From assembly GCA_947625875.1 (NCBI GenBank), contig CANQQG010000013.1, positions 1-49,860 on the forward strand: DNA of 49,860 nucleotides. The letters run 5' to 3'. The first letter of the stretch is position 1. Every line of letters begins with the position of its first letter. Of this stretch, positions 25,247 through 34,009 are shown piece after piece. Position numbers and translations under genes: made by a program. Source of the DNA: an uncultured Lachnospiraceae bacterium (GTDB lineage Bacteria > Bacillota > Clostridia > Lachnospirales > Lachnospiraceae). The notes beneath the pieces were generated by a model. That model searched no databases. It was not told the origin of the DNA and was given only the letters and a program-made list of their open reading frames with translations.

Positions 25247-27310
25247 TCACAGATTCAGCCGTCCGGCATCCTCCGAAAGATACCGTTCCAACCTTGCCCG
25301 GAGCTTTTCATGCTCCGGCCGGGACAGTTTCGGATCGTCTGCGAGCAGCGCAGACGCCTCTTCCGCCGCCTGCTGCAGCTCGCGCGCGTCCTGATAGACG
25401 TCCGCAAGCTGAAACGCCAGATCGCCGCTCTGGCGTATCCCGAAGAAATCGCCGGGGCCGCGCATTTTTAAATCCTCACTTGCAATTTTAAATCCGTCGT
25501 TTGTTTTATTTAACACTTCCAGCCGCTTTCCGGCTTCTTTCGCGTCAGAGGTATTGATCATAATACAGTAAGACTGCGCATCCCCGCGCCCGACTCTGCC
25601 GCGGAGCTGGTGGAGCTGCGCCAGCCCGAAACGCTGCGCGTCCTCGATCATCATAACAGTCGCGTTCGGCACGTTTACGCCCACCTCCACAACCGTTGTC
25701 GAGACCAGCGCCTGGATCTCATTTTTCGCAAACGCTTCCATAATCCTGTTTTTCGCTTCCGCTTTCATTTTTCCATGCAGAACGTCAATGCAGACGTCCG
25801 ACGGCAGCGCCTGCCTTAATTTTTCCACATAATCCGTTACGTTTTCCCCTTCCGTATGCTCGCTCGCTTCCACCAGCGGGCAGATGACATACGCCTGATG
25901 GCCGTTTTTTATCTCCTTTGCAATAAATTCATACGCTTTTTTCCGATAACCGGTCCCGACCACGCAGTTTTTTACCGGGAGCCGCCTCGCAGGGACTTCG
26001 TCGATCACAGAGATCTCCATATCGCCGTATAAAATGATCGCCAGCGTGCGCGGGATCGGCGTCGCGCTCATGACAAGAATATGCGGGCTGTACCCCTTTA
26101 ATGCCAGCGTTTCCCTCTGGCGCACGCCGAACCGGTGCTGCTCGTCCGTAACGACAAGTGCAAGATCCGCAAACTCCGCCCGCTCCTGGATCAGCGTATG
26201 CGTCCCGATGACCATTGCATTCCGGTAAAGCTGCATTCTCTCATATGCATTCCGCTTCTGCTTTGCCGTCATAGAGCCGGTCAGCAGAATCACCGGAATA
26301 TGCAGCCCAAACAGCTCACAGTACTGCGTAAACGTCTCATAATGCTGCGCGGCAAGCACCTCGGTCGGAGCCATGATCGCCGACTGACAGCCGCTGCGCG
26401 AGACAAGGTACATGGCGAGGAACGCCACGACCGTCTTGCCGGAACCGACGTCCCCCTGGATCAGGCGCTGCATGACGTAAGGCCCGCACAGCCCGTCCCG
26501 TATTTCGCCCAGCACACGCCGCTGCGCACCTGTCAACGGATACGGGAGTTTTTCAAGCAGCGGCTCTAAAAGCTCTTCCCGGCAGTCAATCTCATACGCA
26601 TTTTCCAGCTTCTGCACCTGCTCCTTCTGCAGCCGCATGGCAAGGATAAATAAAAAGAACTCGTCAAAAACAAGCCGCCTGCGCGCCTGCGTAAGCGCTT
26701 CAAAGTCATCCGGAAAATGAATCTGGGAAACGGCATAGTTATATTCCGCCAGACGGCATTTTTTCCGTATCCCGTCCGGCAGATGGTCGCGCTGCAGTAT
26801 TTTTTCATCTAATAAAATCTGCCGCAGCGTTTTCCTGTACAAATTATTCGTAAGGCCGGCCGTCAGCCCGTATACGGGCTGCAACGTGCCAGCGAGCGCG
26901 CCGTACTGCTCCGGCGTATAAATGGCGGGCTGCTCCATGGACAGTCCCGTCCCCTTTTGCTGCGCCCTGCCGTATAAAATAAAGGTCTCCCCGCTCTTTA
27001 ATGTATTCCTGACGTACGGCATACGGAACCAGACAAATTCCATCTGCGCCTGCCCATGCCTGCCCGCACAGACCGTAACCGGCATCGAACGGGCGCGCTT
27101 TACGACCGCCGGGGCGTCTACGCGCAGAATGACCGCCTGTCTTTTATCCGCCACCGCCTCATCGATCTCAACCGGCTCCGGAAACTGCGCGTATTCGCGG
27201 GGAAAACGAAGGAGTATATCACCTACGGTATATACTCCTGTTTTTTGGAACAACTGTTCTGTTTTTGCCCCCACGCCTTTTACGCCATGAATGGGTGTTG
27301 TAAGTTCCAT
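25247..27310 (-). CDS. recG: ATP-dependent DNA helicase RecG
   Basis: 687 residues, the expected length. It remodels stalled forks and branched DNA. Seen: an N-terminal wedge/OB domain (about 1-240), Walker A GDVGSGKTVVAFLA, motif II DEQHRFG, motif III MSATPIPRT, VVEVGVNVPNATVM and LHQLRGRVGRGD of the C-terminal helicase lobe, and the RecG tail GPGDFFGIRQSG. It starts 4 nt after the YloV gene stop with GGAG upstream, giving the Asp23-yloV-recG order common in Firmicutes. Confidence 0.98.
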   Translation of the reverse strand: MELTTPIHGVKGVGAKTEQLFQKTGVYTVGDILLRFPREYAQFPEPVEIDEAVADKRQAVILRVDAPAVVKRARSMPVTVCAGRHGQAQMEFVWFRMPYVRNTLKSGETFILYGRAQQKGTGLSMEQPAIYTPEQYGALAGTLQPVYGLTAGLTNNLYRKTLRQILLDEKILQRDHLPDGIRKKCRLAEYNYAVSQIHFPDDFEALTQARRRLVFDEFFLFILAMRLQKEQVQKLENAYEIDCREELLEPLLEKLPYPLTGAQRRVLGEIRDGLCGPYVMQRLIQGDVGSGKTVVAFLAMYLVSRSGCQSAIMAPTEVLAAQHYETFTQYCELFGLHIPVILLTGSMTAKQKRNAYERMQLYRNAMVIGTHTLIQERAEFADLALVVTDEQHRFGVRQRETLALKGYSPHILVMSATPIPRTLAIILYGDMEISVIDEVPARRLPVKNCVVGTGYRKKAYEFIAKEIKNGHQAYVICPLVEASEHTEGENVTDYVEKLRQALPSDVCIDVLHGKMKAEAKNRIMEAFAKNEIQALVSTTVVEVGVNVPNATVMMIEDAQRFGLAQLHQLRGRVGRGDAQSYCIMINTSDAKEAGKRLEVLNKTNDGFKIASEDLKMRGPGDFFGIRQSGDLAFQLADVYQDARELQQAAEEASALLADDPKLSRPEHEKLRARLERYLSEDAGRLNL

Positions 27311-27314
27311 GCCA

Positions 27315-28979
27315 TTACTCCACAGAAATCAGATAATAATAAATCGGCTGTCCGCCATAACGGATATCCACATCCAGATCCGGATATTTCTCCGCAATCC
27401 GCTTTGCGATCTCATCCGCGGAAGCCTGCTCCACGTCCTGCCCGTAATAAATGCTGATGATCGCCGATTCCTCATCGACCATTGCGTCCGTCATTTCCAG
27501 CACGACCTCGTCAAGCTTTTCACCGACAGAAAGGATCGTCTTATCCCCAATCCCCATATAATCGTCCTGCCTGATCTCCTTATCGTCTATGACGGTATCG
27601 CGCACCGCGTACGTCACCTGTCCGGTCTTTACGCTGCCGATCTCCTCTTTCATGCGCGTCTCATTTTCCTCCGCAGACTGCTCGGCGATAAAATTGACCA
27701 ACGCTGTGATCCCCTGCGGGATCGTCTTTGTCGGAATGACATGCACCTTTTTTTCTTTGCACAGTTCCGCCGCCTGGTTTGCCGCAAGGATAATGTTTTT
27801 ATTGTTCGGCAGCACAAAAACATGATCCGCCGGAATCTTCTCAACGGCGTTTAAGATATCCTCCGTACTCGGATTCATCGTCTGCCCGCCTTCGATCACC
27901 GCATCTACGCCAAGCCCGCGGAAGATCTCGCCAAGGCCGTCGCCCGCAGATACCGAGATAAAGCCCATTTCCTTATGCTCCGCCGACACCATTTCCGTCT
28001 CCGCCTTTTGCTGCGCGGCCAGCTTTTCCGCATCCTTGATCAGACGCTCCTGATGTTCCTCGCGCATATTGTCGATTTTAATCTTGCTTAAAGAGCCATG
28101 CTTCAATGCTTCCTGGATTGCAAGCCCGGGATCATTGGTATGTACATGGGTCTTTACGATCTCATCGTCCGCCACCACTACGATCGAATCGCCAATGGAT
28201 TCCAGGAATGCCTTGTATTTGCGTTCCCCGTCCTCCGGCAGCGGTTTATCCAAAACAATGATAAACTCTGTACAATAGCCAAATTTAATCTCTGCTTCCG
28301 TCTCTTTTGTGATCTTCATGACAGAAGACGCGCTTTCCGGTTTTAACGTATACGCAATCTCCTTGCCGGTCATCGCGTCAAACGCGCCCTGCAAAAATAC
28401 GACCAGCCCCTGTCCGCCGGAATCGACGACGCCCGCCTGCTTCAGCACCGGCAGCATATCCGGCGTCCTGCTGAGCGTATGCTCGGCTTCTTTGATGATC
28501 TCATCAAGGAAATAAATAAAATCATCCGTCTCTTCTTCGAGTTCCGCCGCCTTATCCGCCGCGCTCCTCGCAACGGTCAGGATCGTGCCCTCCTTTGGCT
28601 TCATAACCGCCTTGTACGCCGTTTCCACCGCCTTCTGGAACGCGCGGGAGAATACCGGAACCGTTATTTTGGACTCTTTTCCGATGACTTTTGCAAATCC
28701 GCGGAAGATCTGGGATAAGATAACGCCGGAATTTCCCCTTGCCCCGCGCAGCGAACCGGAAGAGATTGCCTTTGCCAGCGACTTAAAATCCGGGTTTTCC
28801 AGAGCGTCCACTTCCTTTGCGGCGGAGAGCGCGGTCATCGTCATGTTCGTGCCGGTGTCCCCGTCCGGAACAGGGAAAACATTCAGCTCATTGATCCACT
28901 CTTTTTTTGCTTCCAGCTTCAGCGCGCCGTTTGTAAACATTTTTGATAAAAGCGCAACATCGATCGTTTTGAGTTCCAC
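27315..28979 (-). CDS. DAK2-domain kinase (YloV/FakA-like)
   Basis: 554 residues. The start is a GTG at 28979 with AAGGAGG overlapping the Asp23 stop. The N-terminal DAK2-type nucleotide-binding domain (about 10-200) has PVPDGDTGTNM (Mg/ATP) and RGARGNSGVILSQ. A middle part with VKTHVHTNDPG and a C-terminal DAK1-like/DegV-like part (about 310-554, SVSAGDGLGEIF and VLPNNKNI) complete the FakA layout. Known: relatives phosphorylate fatty acids bound to FakB (DegV) proteins. No FakB is in the window, so the substrate is an inference. It lies between Asp23 and recG, as yloU-yloV do in Bacillus. Confidence 0.92.
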   Translation of the reverse strand: MELKTIDVALLSKMFTNGALKLEAKKEWINELNVFPVPDGDTGTNMTMTALSAAKEVDALENPDFKSLAKAISSGSLRGARGNSGVILSQIFRGFAKVIGKESKITVPVFSRAFQKAVETAYKAVMKPKEGTILTVARSAADKAAELEEETDDFIYFLDEIIKEAEHTLSRTPDMLPVLKQAGVVDSGGQGLVVFLQGAFDAMTGKEIAYTLKPESASSVMKITKETEAEIKFGYCTEFIIVLDKPLPEDGERKYKAFLESIGDSIVVVADDEIVKTHVHTNDPGLAIQEALKHGSLSKIKIDNMREEHQERLIKDAEKLAAQQKAETEMVSAEHKEMGFISVSAGDGLGEIFRGLGVDAVIEGGQTMNPSTEDILNAVEKIPADHVFVLPNNKNIILAANQAAELCKEKKVHVIPTKTIPQGITALVNFIAEQSAEENETRMKEEIGSVKTGQVTYAVRDTVIDDKEIRQDDYMGIGDKTILSVGEKLDEVVLEMTDAMVDEESAIISIYYGQDVEQASADEIAKRIAEKYPDLDVDIRYGGQPIYYYLISVE

Positions 28980-28991
28980 GTCTAATCCTCC

Positions 28992-29351
28992 TTAATCAAT
29001 CACGCGGACGCCTTCAACAAAGATATTAATCTTTTTGATACGCATTCCCGTAAATTCTTCTACACGATATTTGACCGTCTGAATCAGGTTATCAGAAACC
29101 GTACTGATGCTCACGCCATAGGAAATGATGACATGGAAATCGATCGTGATCTCATTTTCCTCATCAACAGTTACATTTATGCCATGGGTAAGATAATCCT
29201 TTTTCAGTAATTTTACAATCCCATCTTTCATATTTACCGCGGCCATGCCCACGATACCGAAGCATTCCACCGCGACAGAACCGGCGTAAGTCGCGATCAC
29301 GTCATTGCCGATCACAACCCTGCCATATTCGTTCACAAATTGTCCTTTCAT
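28992..29351 (-). CDS. Asp23/Gls24 family protein (YloU-like)
   Basis: 119 residues from ATG 29351 with GGAGGG 5 nt upstream; a longer frame is not supported. Seen: EYGRVVIGNDVIATYAG at the N-terminus, VAVECFGIVGMAA, DFHVIISYGVSI and a C-terminal VNIFVEGVRVI-like end (KINIFVEGVRVID), all typical of Asp23. Known: small envelope-stress or cell-envelope-associated proteins. It heads the yloU-yloV-recG run and is divergent from rpmB, an order widespread in Firmicutes. Confidence 0.93.
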   Translation of the reverse strand: MKGQFVNEYGRVVIGNDVIATYAGSVAVECFGIVGMAAVNMKDGIVKLLKKDYLTHGINVTVDEENEITIDFHVIISYGVSISTVSDNLIQTVKYRVEEFTGMRIKKINIFVEGVRVID

Positions 29352-29473
29352 CGTATCCCTCCATTCATCCCTGTAAAACAGCACAAAAATATCCAGTTGG
29401 TAGTTATTATAACCGTTTTTCCCCAAAAAGAAAACTATATTTTTCACGATTTTGAAAAAAATAAAAATATCGC

Positions 29474-29502
29474 TTGCATTTGCTTACCTCTTTTGATAGA
29501 AT
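29474..29502 (+). promoter_or_regulatory. Sigma-A promoter of rpmB
   Basis: TTGCAT (29474-29479), a 17-nt spacer and TAGAAT (29497-29502), 60 nt before the rpmB ATG. Confidence 0.75.
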
Positions 29503-29514
29503 AACCATGTTGTG

Positions 29515-29534
29515 AACCTGATTTTTGTCAGGTT
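29515..29534 (+). other. Hairpin in the rpmB leader
   Basis: AACCTGA (29515-29521) and TCAGGTT (29528-29534) around loop TTTTTG, starting about 5 nt after the likely transcription start and followed by TT. Possibly a leader regulatory element, or just a 5' stabiliser. Confidence 0.4.
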
Positions 29535-29562
29535 TTAGTAATAACTGCAAGGAGGTGCGGTC

Positions 29563-29748
29563 ATGGCAAAATGTTCCGTTTGTGGAAAAGGCGTTCTTTT
29601 CGGAAATAATGTGAGCCATTCACATAGAAGAACCAATAGAAAGTTTAAACCAAATATCCAAACTGTCAGGTGCAAGGTAAACGGCGGCACAAAGAAGCTG
29701 CATGTTTGCACTGCCTGCTTACGGTCAGGCAGAGTAGAACGCGCTTAG
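29563..29748 (+). CDS. rpmB: 50S ribosomal protein L28
   Basis: 61 residues, normal L28 length. Seen: CSVCGKG at the N-terminus (C4, C7) and CTAC (C49, C52), the four cysteines of the zinc-binding form of L28, with GNNVSHSHRRTNRKFKPN between. RBS AAGGAGG lies 7 nt before the ATG. It is divergent from Asp23 and followed by its own terminator. Confidence 0.98.
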   Translation: MAKCSVCGKGVLFGNNVSHSHRRTNRKFKPNIQTVRCKVNGGTKKLHVCTACLRSGRVERA

Positions 29749-29764
29749 TTCCGAAAGAAAACGT

Positions 29765-29804
29765 AAAAAGCTGTGTAAATGTGAAAACATCTGCACAGCT
29801 TTTT
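29765..29804 (+). terminator. Intrinsic terminator of rpmB
   Basis: An 11-bp stem AAAAAGCTGTG (29765-29775) with CACAGCTTTTT (29794-29804), then CTTT. It is A/T-flanked and could also stop leftward transcription from the small membrane ORF. Confidence 0.85.
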
Positions 29805-29816
29805 CTTTATGCATTT

Positions 29817-29951
29817 TTAACAGAACAGATTATAGCCGACGGCGAGCAGCGCGCCGATCAGCAGGACCGTAACCCATACGCTTGGGATCAGCAGCGCGAG
29901 CAGCATCCCGACGGCTATCCAGAACATCGCAAACCCACATATTTTTTTCAT
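29817..29951 (-). CDS. Small hydrophobic membrane protein (44 aa)
   Basis: ATG 29951 to TAA 29817. It begins MKKICGFAMFWIAVGMLLAL and ends VGYNLFC, with two membrane-spanning stretches separated by IPSV. Similar tiny proteins with the CGF..W..GM and GYNLFC pattern are, to my knowledge, common hypothetical proteins in Lachnospiraceae. It lies 71 nt downstream of gerW on the same strand. The ribosome binding site is weak (GTGGG). Function unknown. Confidence 0.65.
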   Translation of the reverse strand: MKKICGFAMFWIAVGMLLALLIPSVWVTVLLIGALLAVGYNLFC

Positions 29952-30022
29952 AAACCCACTTCGATTCCATATCAAAATGTTGCTACTGCCATTATATGTG
30001 GAAAAAATACATTTAGTACCCG

Positions 30023-30460
30023 TTACTCCTGCCCATCCGCATGATTTACGGATTCTTCCAGTTTTTCTTCCAGCTCTTCCGCCGCTTTTTTCTTCGCCTC
30101 CGGATCGGTATCCGTATCCGTCTGGCTGTTTTTCGATGTAAATTTGTTCACAAAATCAGGCACCATGTCCAAAATCTTTGTGATGCCGTCCTGATTCTTC
30201 ACATTGACGAGCCTGGTCGCATTTTTCTGGATCACAAGCACCGCGCTTGGCGTGATCTTGCCGCCCATGCCGCCGCCCCCGTTATTTTTCTTATCATCGG
30301 AAAACGCGCCCGCCGCCACGCCGAAAGACACATCCACAAGCGGCAGAATGATCGTATCGCCGATATGGATCGCATCGCCGACTACGGTTTTGGTTGTGAT
30401 AAAGCTGTCCATTCCTTTGAACAAAGACGATACCGTAGAACTGAAACTATTGTCTGACAT
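30023..30460 (-). CDS. gerW: Sporulation protein GerW/YtfJ
   Basis: 145 residues. Seen: TTKTVVGDAIHIGDTIILPLVDVSFGVAAG, the central Gly-rich GGGGMGG, and ITPSAVLVI, all hallmarks of YtfJ/GerW. Known: required in Bacillus subtilis for normal germination responses and found inside spores. The C-terminal tail is acidic and Lys-rich. RBS GGAGGA lies 7 nt before the ATG. It follows the DUF2953 gene by 69 nt, matching the ytfI-ytfJ pair of Bacillus. Confidence 0.93.
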   Translation of the reverse strand: MSDNSFSSTVSSLFKGMDSFITTKTVVGDAIHIGDTIILPLVDVSFGVAAGAFSDDKKNNGGGGMGGKITPSAVLVIQKNATRLVNVKNQDGITKILDMVPDFVNKFTSKNSQTDTDTDPEAKKKAAEELEEKLEESVNHADGQE

Positions 30461-30529
30461 ATAACATTCCTCCGTTTTTTTATATTTTTTATAACGTTTT
30501 CGTTTTTCCTGTTTCCGGCGGTGTCCGCC

Positions 30530-31492
30530 TTAACCGCCCTGCAACTGGCGCAGAAGCCGCCGCAGCTCCTTATCGCGGTATAGCCGCCACGCGCTCAGTG
30601 CAAACCGCCATACGGCGACTTTGCCGCGCATATGGACATTCCCCCTGATATAAAAAGTCTCCGCCGAAAAATCCGGTGTAATATGGCATGGATAGCGGTA
30701 GACAAACGGCGTCAGGCTGAGCGCGCCGAGCGCCTCTCCCGTAAGCGCGGGATCCCCGAGCGAAAAAGCAATGTCCGCTTTGAGCCGGTTCGGTTTGTAA
30801 TGGCCCAGCAGATAACACAGCTCCGTCCACGCATGAAGCCCCGCCCTGCGGTTGCCCTCGTCCGTAACCTGCGCGTGGAGATTCCGCGCCTTTTCACGCA
30901 GCTTTGCTGTTTTTGATTCCTCCCCTGCGCTCTTTTTCTGCTTCCTCTGCCTGCCGGATCTCCGTTTTTTCCGCTTTTCTTTTTCCGGTTCTGCTTTTTT
31001 TGGTTTTTTCTTTTTCCGCTTATGATCTTCCGGCTTTTTTTCTTCCAAATCCAAATCCGGTTTTATTTCGCCGGATCCGGCTGATTCTTTTTTTTCAGGC
31101 TCTGTTTTTTCCGGTTCTGTTTTTTGGAGCTCTGTTTTTTCCGGTTCTGTTTTTTGTTTTTCCGCTTTCCGCGCCTTTCTCTCTCTCCGTCCGGCAAGCA
31201 ATTTCAAAGGCTCCAGCCAGGCGATAAAAAACCGGTACGCAAGCCCCTCTTTCCCATACTGCAGTCGGAAACGAAAAAGCTTTAACAGCCAGCTCGCCTG
31301 CAATTCCATACGAAACGCCGGTTTTTCACCATTTTCAACCGCTTCCTCCTGAAAGCCTGACACACGATAACGCACAGGCACGAACAAGACGAAAAGCAGC
31401 GCGGCAAGGGCGGCTACGAGTACCGCCAGCAGCAGGATCCCCGCAATTTTCAGCAGCCAAAGCAGCGCCGACAATATGGTTTTTAAGATCAT
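30530..31492 (-). CDS. DUF2953 membrane protein (YtfI-like)
   Basis: 320 residues. An N-terminal transmembrane region (about 5-38) is followed by FVPVRYRVSGFQ, typical of DUF2953, then a Lys/Glu/Pro-rich low-complexity insert (about 105-200) with repeated KTEPE units, and a C-terminal part with HYKPNRLKADIAFSLGDPALTGEALG that carries the family signature. Its ATG overlaps the stop of the upstream gene by 4 nt (ATGA). Together with gerW it forms the conserved ytfI-ytfJ pair, so a sporulation role is likely. Confidence 0.88.
   Translation of the reverse strand: MILKTILSALLWLLKIAGILLLAVLVAALAALLFVLFVPVRYRVSGFQEEAVENGEKPAFRMELQASWLLKLFRFRLQYGKEGLAYRFFIAWLEPLKLLAGRRERKARKAEKQKTEPEKTELQKTEPEKTEPEKKESAGSGEIKPDLDLEEKKPEDHKRKKKKPKKAEPEKEKRKKRRSGRQRKQKKSAGEESKTAKLREKARNLHAQVTDEGNRRAGLHAWTELCYLLGHYKPNRLKADIAFSLGDPALTGEALGALSLTPFVYRYPCHITPDFSAETFYIRGNVHMRGKVAVWRFALSAWRLYRDKELRRLLRQLQGG
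31090..31149 (-). repeat. Four tandem 15-bp units encoding KTEPE-like repeats
   Basis: Units at 31090-31104, 31105-31119, 31120-31134 and 31135-31149 share TTTTTT....CTCTG/TTCTG on the plus strand and lie in frame within the DUF2953 gene. Each adds five residues, so copy-number change would keep the frame. Confidence 0.8.
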
Positions 31493-31842
31493 GCGCCGTC
31501 ACCTGCCTTCTGCGGCTTATCCATTCCTTTTTTGATATAATGCCTGACAGAAAAACCGCCCGTATGCTGATACACATCTATAATAATTCTGGCCGCCGTC
31601 TCCAGCGCCTCGTCATACCCCTTTGCAAGCCCGACAATATAGAGGCTCTGCCGGGGATAATATTTCTGCAGAAGCTCCCTGGCCGGAATGATCTCAAGCA
31701 GATTCGTCCCATATCTGCAAAGCGCGATCACATAAATATTCCATTGGCCTGCATGATGCTCGATCTTCCATTTTATACGTCTGATTTTTCCTTCTTTCCT
31801 GGGAATACTGTCCCCAATATATAAATTTTCATACCAAATCAT
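31489..31842 (-). CDS. Unknown conserved-looking protein (117 aa)
   Basis: Start taken at ATG 31842 with GGGGAT upstream; further upstream ATGs lack a site. The product begins MIWYENLYIGDSIPRKEGKI and contains WKIEHHAGQWNIYVIALC and LEIIPARELLQKYYP. It is soluble, with no motif I recognise. It overlaps the DUF2953 start by 4 nt, so it is translationally linked to the ytfI-ytfJ pair. Confidence 0.8.
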   Translation of the reverse strand: MIWYENLYIGDSIPRKEGKIRRIKWKIEHHAGQWNIYVIALCRYGTNLLEIIPARELLQKYYPRQSLYIVGLAKGYDEALETAARIIIDVYQHTGGFSVRHYIKKGMDKPQKAGDGA

Positions 31843-31918
31843 TGCACATCCCCAATCATGCAGCCGGAACACCGGACGCCATGCGTGTGTCCGAACGCTT
31901 TGCATGGCAGCCATGCTT

Positions 31919-32371
31919 CTAAAAATATTTTTTGCTTCCCCACAGATTACTCTTTTTCAGGCTCAGATATTCGTTATAAGCCCGTTCCAGTATCTGCTTC
32001 TCATTTGAAAATTTCAGCAGATGGTACGCTTCATGGAACTTATAATAACCGGAGTCCACAAAATACTCTTCCCATTGTGGTTTGCTGTAATAACTGTCCG
32101 CCATCATCAGATACCAGTGCACTTCTTTTTCTACGGTATCTTCCGGAATCGTAAATGTATACTGACTTCTCCCGACGTATTTGATAATCGATGCATGCAC
32201 GCCGGTTTCTTCCAACACTTCGCGGGACGCCGTCTCTTTATAATCTTCCCCGTCTTCGACAGTCCCCTTCGGCAACACCCAGCCCTCATACTTATTTTTA
32301 TAATTCTTGTAGAGCAGCAGAATCTTGCCTCGGAATATTACCACACCACCACAACTGGTTGCCTCTATCAT
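31919..32371 (-). CDS. Nudix hydrolase
   Basis: 150 residues. It contains a complete Nudix box at about 35-57 (G-x5-E-x7-REVLEETG), which binds Mg2+ and hydrolyses nucleoside diphosphates linked to another group. GWVLPKGTVEDGE precedes it. The overall form resembles Ap4A- or nucleotide-cleaning Nudix proteins, but the substrate cannot be fixed. It is the first gene downstream of a strong promoter and upstream of the 117-aa/DUF2953/gerW run (76-nt gap). Confidence 0.93.
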   Translation of the reverse strand: MIEATSCGGVVIFRGKILLLYKNYKNKYEGWVLPKGTVEDGEDYKETASREVLEETGVHASIIKYVGRSQYTFTIPEDTVEKEVHWYLMMADSYYSKPQWEEYFVDSGYYKFHEAYHLLKFSNEKQILERAYNEYLSLKKSNLWGSKKYF

Positions 32372-32440
32372 TACAACACCTCCTGATGTGGTTTTGCGGC
32401 AAAACGCTCATTTTACCGCAGTTTCAAACAACTAAACAGT

Positions 32441-32469
32441 AGTATACCCCTTTTTCCGCCCACTTGCAA
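32441..32469 (-). promoter_or_regulatory. Sigma-A promoter of the Nudix gene run
   Basis: Minus strand TTGCAA (32464-32469), a 17-nt spacer and TATACT (32441-32446), about 70 nt before ATG 32371. Same hexamers and spacing as the promoter at 10020-10048. Confidence 0.75.
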
Positions 32470-32497
32470 GAAAATATAAATATATGGCGATTCTTTT

Positions 32498-34009
32498 TTA
32501 CGGCTGGGAAGCGGCAAAATACGCATCAAAAACCGCTTTTGCAACAGGCACAGCATACGCGCCGCCCGTACCCGCGCCTTCCACAAGAACCGCCACAGCA
32601 ATGCTGCCCGCCTCTTCCTTTTGCGCATAGCCGACAAACCATGCATGGCTGTCCTTCGCGCTCGTAAATTCGGCGGAACCGGTTTTCCCGAACGCCGTAT
32701 AACTCTGCCCGTTTAACGCCGACGCCGTCCCGTCCGTAACGACACCCCGCAGATAAGGCTGCAGAAGCTCTGCCTGTTCCTCTGATAACAGCCGCGCATA
32801 TTCCTGCGGCTTATTTTCCGAGACCTCCGTCCCGCGGTAATTCGTCACGCGGTCGACCGCATACGGCTTCATCAATACGCCGTTATTTGCAGCCGCAGAC
32901 ATTACCAGCGCCAGATGATACGGCGTGACGAGCGTCTCGCCCTGCCCGATCGCCGTCTGCATGACGTCCGCCGCATCCGCGCCTTTTTCCAGCGAAAAAC
33001 TGCTTTCTTTGTAGGGATAGCTGCATGGCAGGCTGCTGTTAAAGAGCATTTTTTCACAGAGCTTTGCGTAATCCCCGACATCCAGCGACAGGCCGATCTC
33101 CGCAAAAGAAGCATTGCACGATTTCGCAAATGCGCCCTTTAAATCCAGCGTCCCATGGGCTGTATTTCCAAAACAATGAACCGTCGAATCGCCTTTTGTG
33201 ACAGAGCCGCCGCACGCATACGAAAAGTCCTGATAATTTTTATTTTCCCGCATATATTCCAGCATCGTAAAGATCTTAAACGTCGACCCCGGCGGGTAAA
33301 GCCCCTGCGTCGCGCGGTTTAAAAGCGCAGATTCCGTATTGTCCGCCGTAATCGTATCCCAGTTCGCGGCGATCGTATTCGGATCATAATCAGGCTTTGA
33401 GACCATCGCAAGTATTTTTCCCGTAGACGGCTCGATCGCTACGACCGCGCCCCGGTACGAACCAAGTGCGTCATACGCCGCTTTCTGGACGGACGCGTCA
33501 AATGTCGTGACAACGGTATCGCCCCGGTTTTTTTCCCCTTTTATCTCGTTTATGATCTTTTCCAGAATAAACGCATGGGAGCGCAGCAGTTCAAAATTAT
33601 CCATGGATTCCACTCCGGCTTTTCCATTTGTGGCAAAACCGACGGCGTGTGCAAACACCGCTCCATACGGGTAACTGCGCGTTTCCGTCCCGTCCCCCGC
33701 AACGTTTGTCGTCGCGAGCGTCTCGCCGTCCGCGGAAACGATATCCCCGCGGACCACGCGGTCTGCAAACGCATCCAGCCTCGGATTATACGGGCTGTTG
33801 ATGAACGTCTCGCTCTTTTCTATCTGAAAATACGCAAAATAGGCGATCATACCCAGAAAGACGCCGAGAAATAAATACGTGACGACCGCAAATTCACGGT
33901 TCCGCGTCTTCTTTTTTCCGGCCGGATCACGCTTCGTCTGCCGGATCCTTTCGACTTCCCGCCTTCTTCTTTTTTCTTCCCTTGCCTCTTCTCTTATTTC
34001 CCTGTCCAT
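32498..34009 (-). CDS. Class B penicillin-binding protein (PBP2/PbpA-like transpeptidase)
   Basis: 503 residues from ATG 34009 (GAGGGG upstream). It cross-links peptidoglycan. Seen: a very basic cytoplasmic N-terminus, one membrane anchor (about 40-60, VVTYLFLGVFLGMIAYFAYF), a short dimerisation region, and the transpeptidase with catalytic S242 in GSTFK, S297-C-N299 and K442-T-G. It is shorter than PBP2/SpoVD, like PbpA proteins paired with an FtsW/RodA. It overlaps the upstream FtsW-family gene by 83 nt, indicating a co-translated enzyme pair. Possibly a sporulation or elongation synthase. Confidence 0.95.
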   Translation of the reverse strand: MDREIREEAREEKRRRREVERIRQTKRDPAGKKKTRNREFAVVTYLFLGVFLGMIAYFAYFQIEKSETFINSPYNPRLDAFADRVVRGDIVSADGETLATTNVAGDGTETRSYPYGAVFAHAVGFATNGKAGVESMDNFELLRSHAFILEKIINEIKGEKNRGDTVVTTFDASVQKAAYDALGSYRGAVVAIEPSTGKILAMVSKPDYDPNTIAANWDTITADNTESALLNRATQGLYPPGSTFKIFTMLEYMRENKNYQDFSYACGGSVTKGDSTVHCFGNTAHGTLDLKGAFAKSCNASFAEIGLSLDVGDYAKLCEKMLFNSSLPCSYPYKESSFSLEKGADAADVMQTAIGQGETLVTPYHLALVMSAAANNGVLMKPYAVDRVTNYRGTEVSENKPQEYARLLSEEQAELLQPYLRGVVTDGTASALNGQSYTAFGKTGSAEFTSAKDSHAWFVGYAQKEEAGSIAVAVLVEGAGTGGAYAVPVAKAVFDAYFAASQP

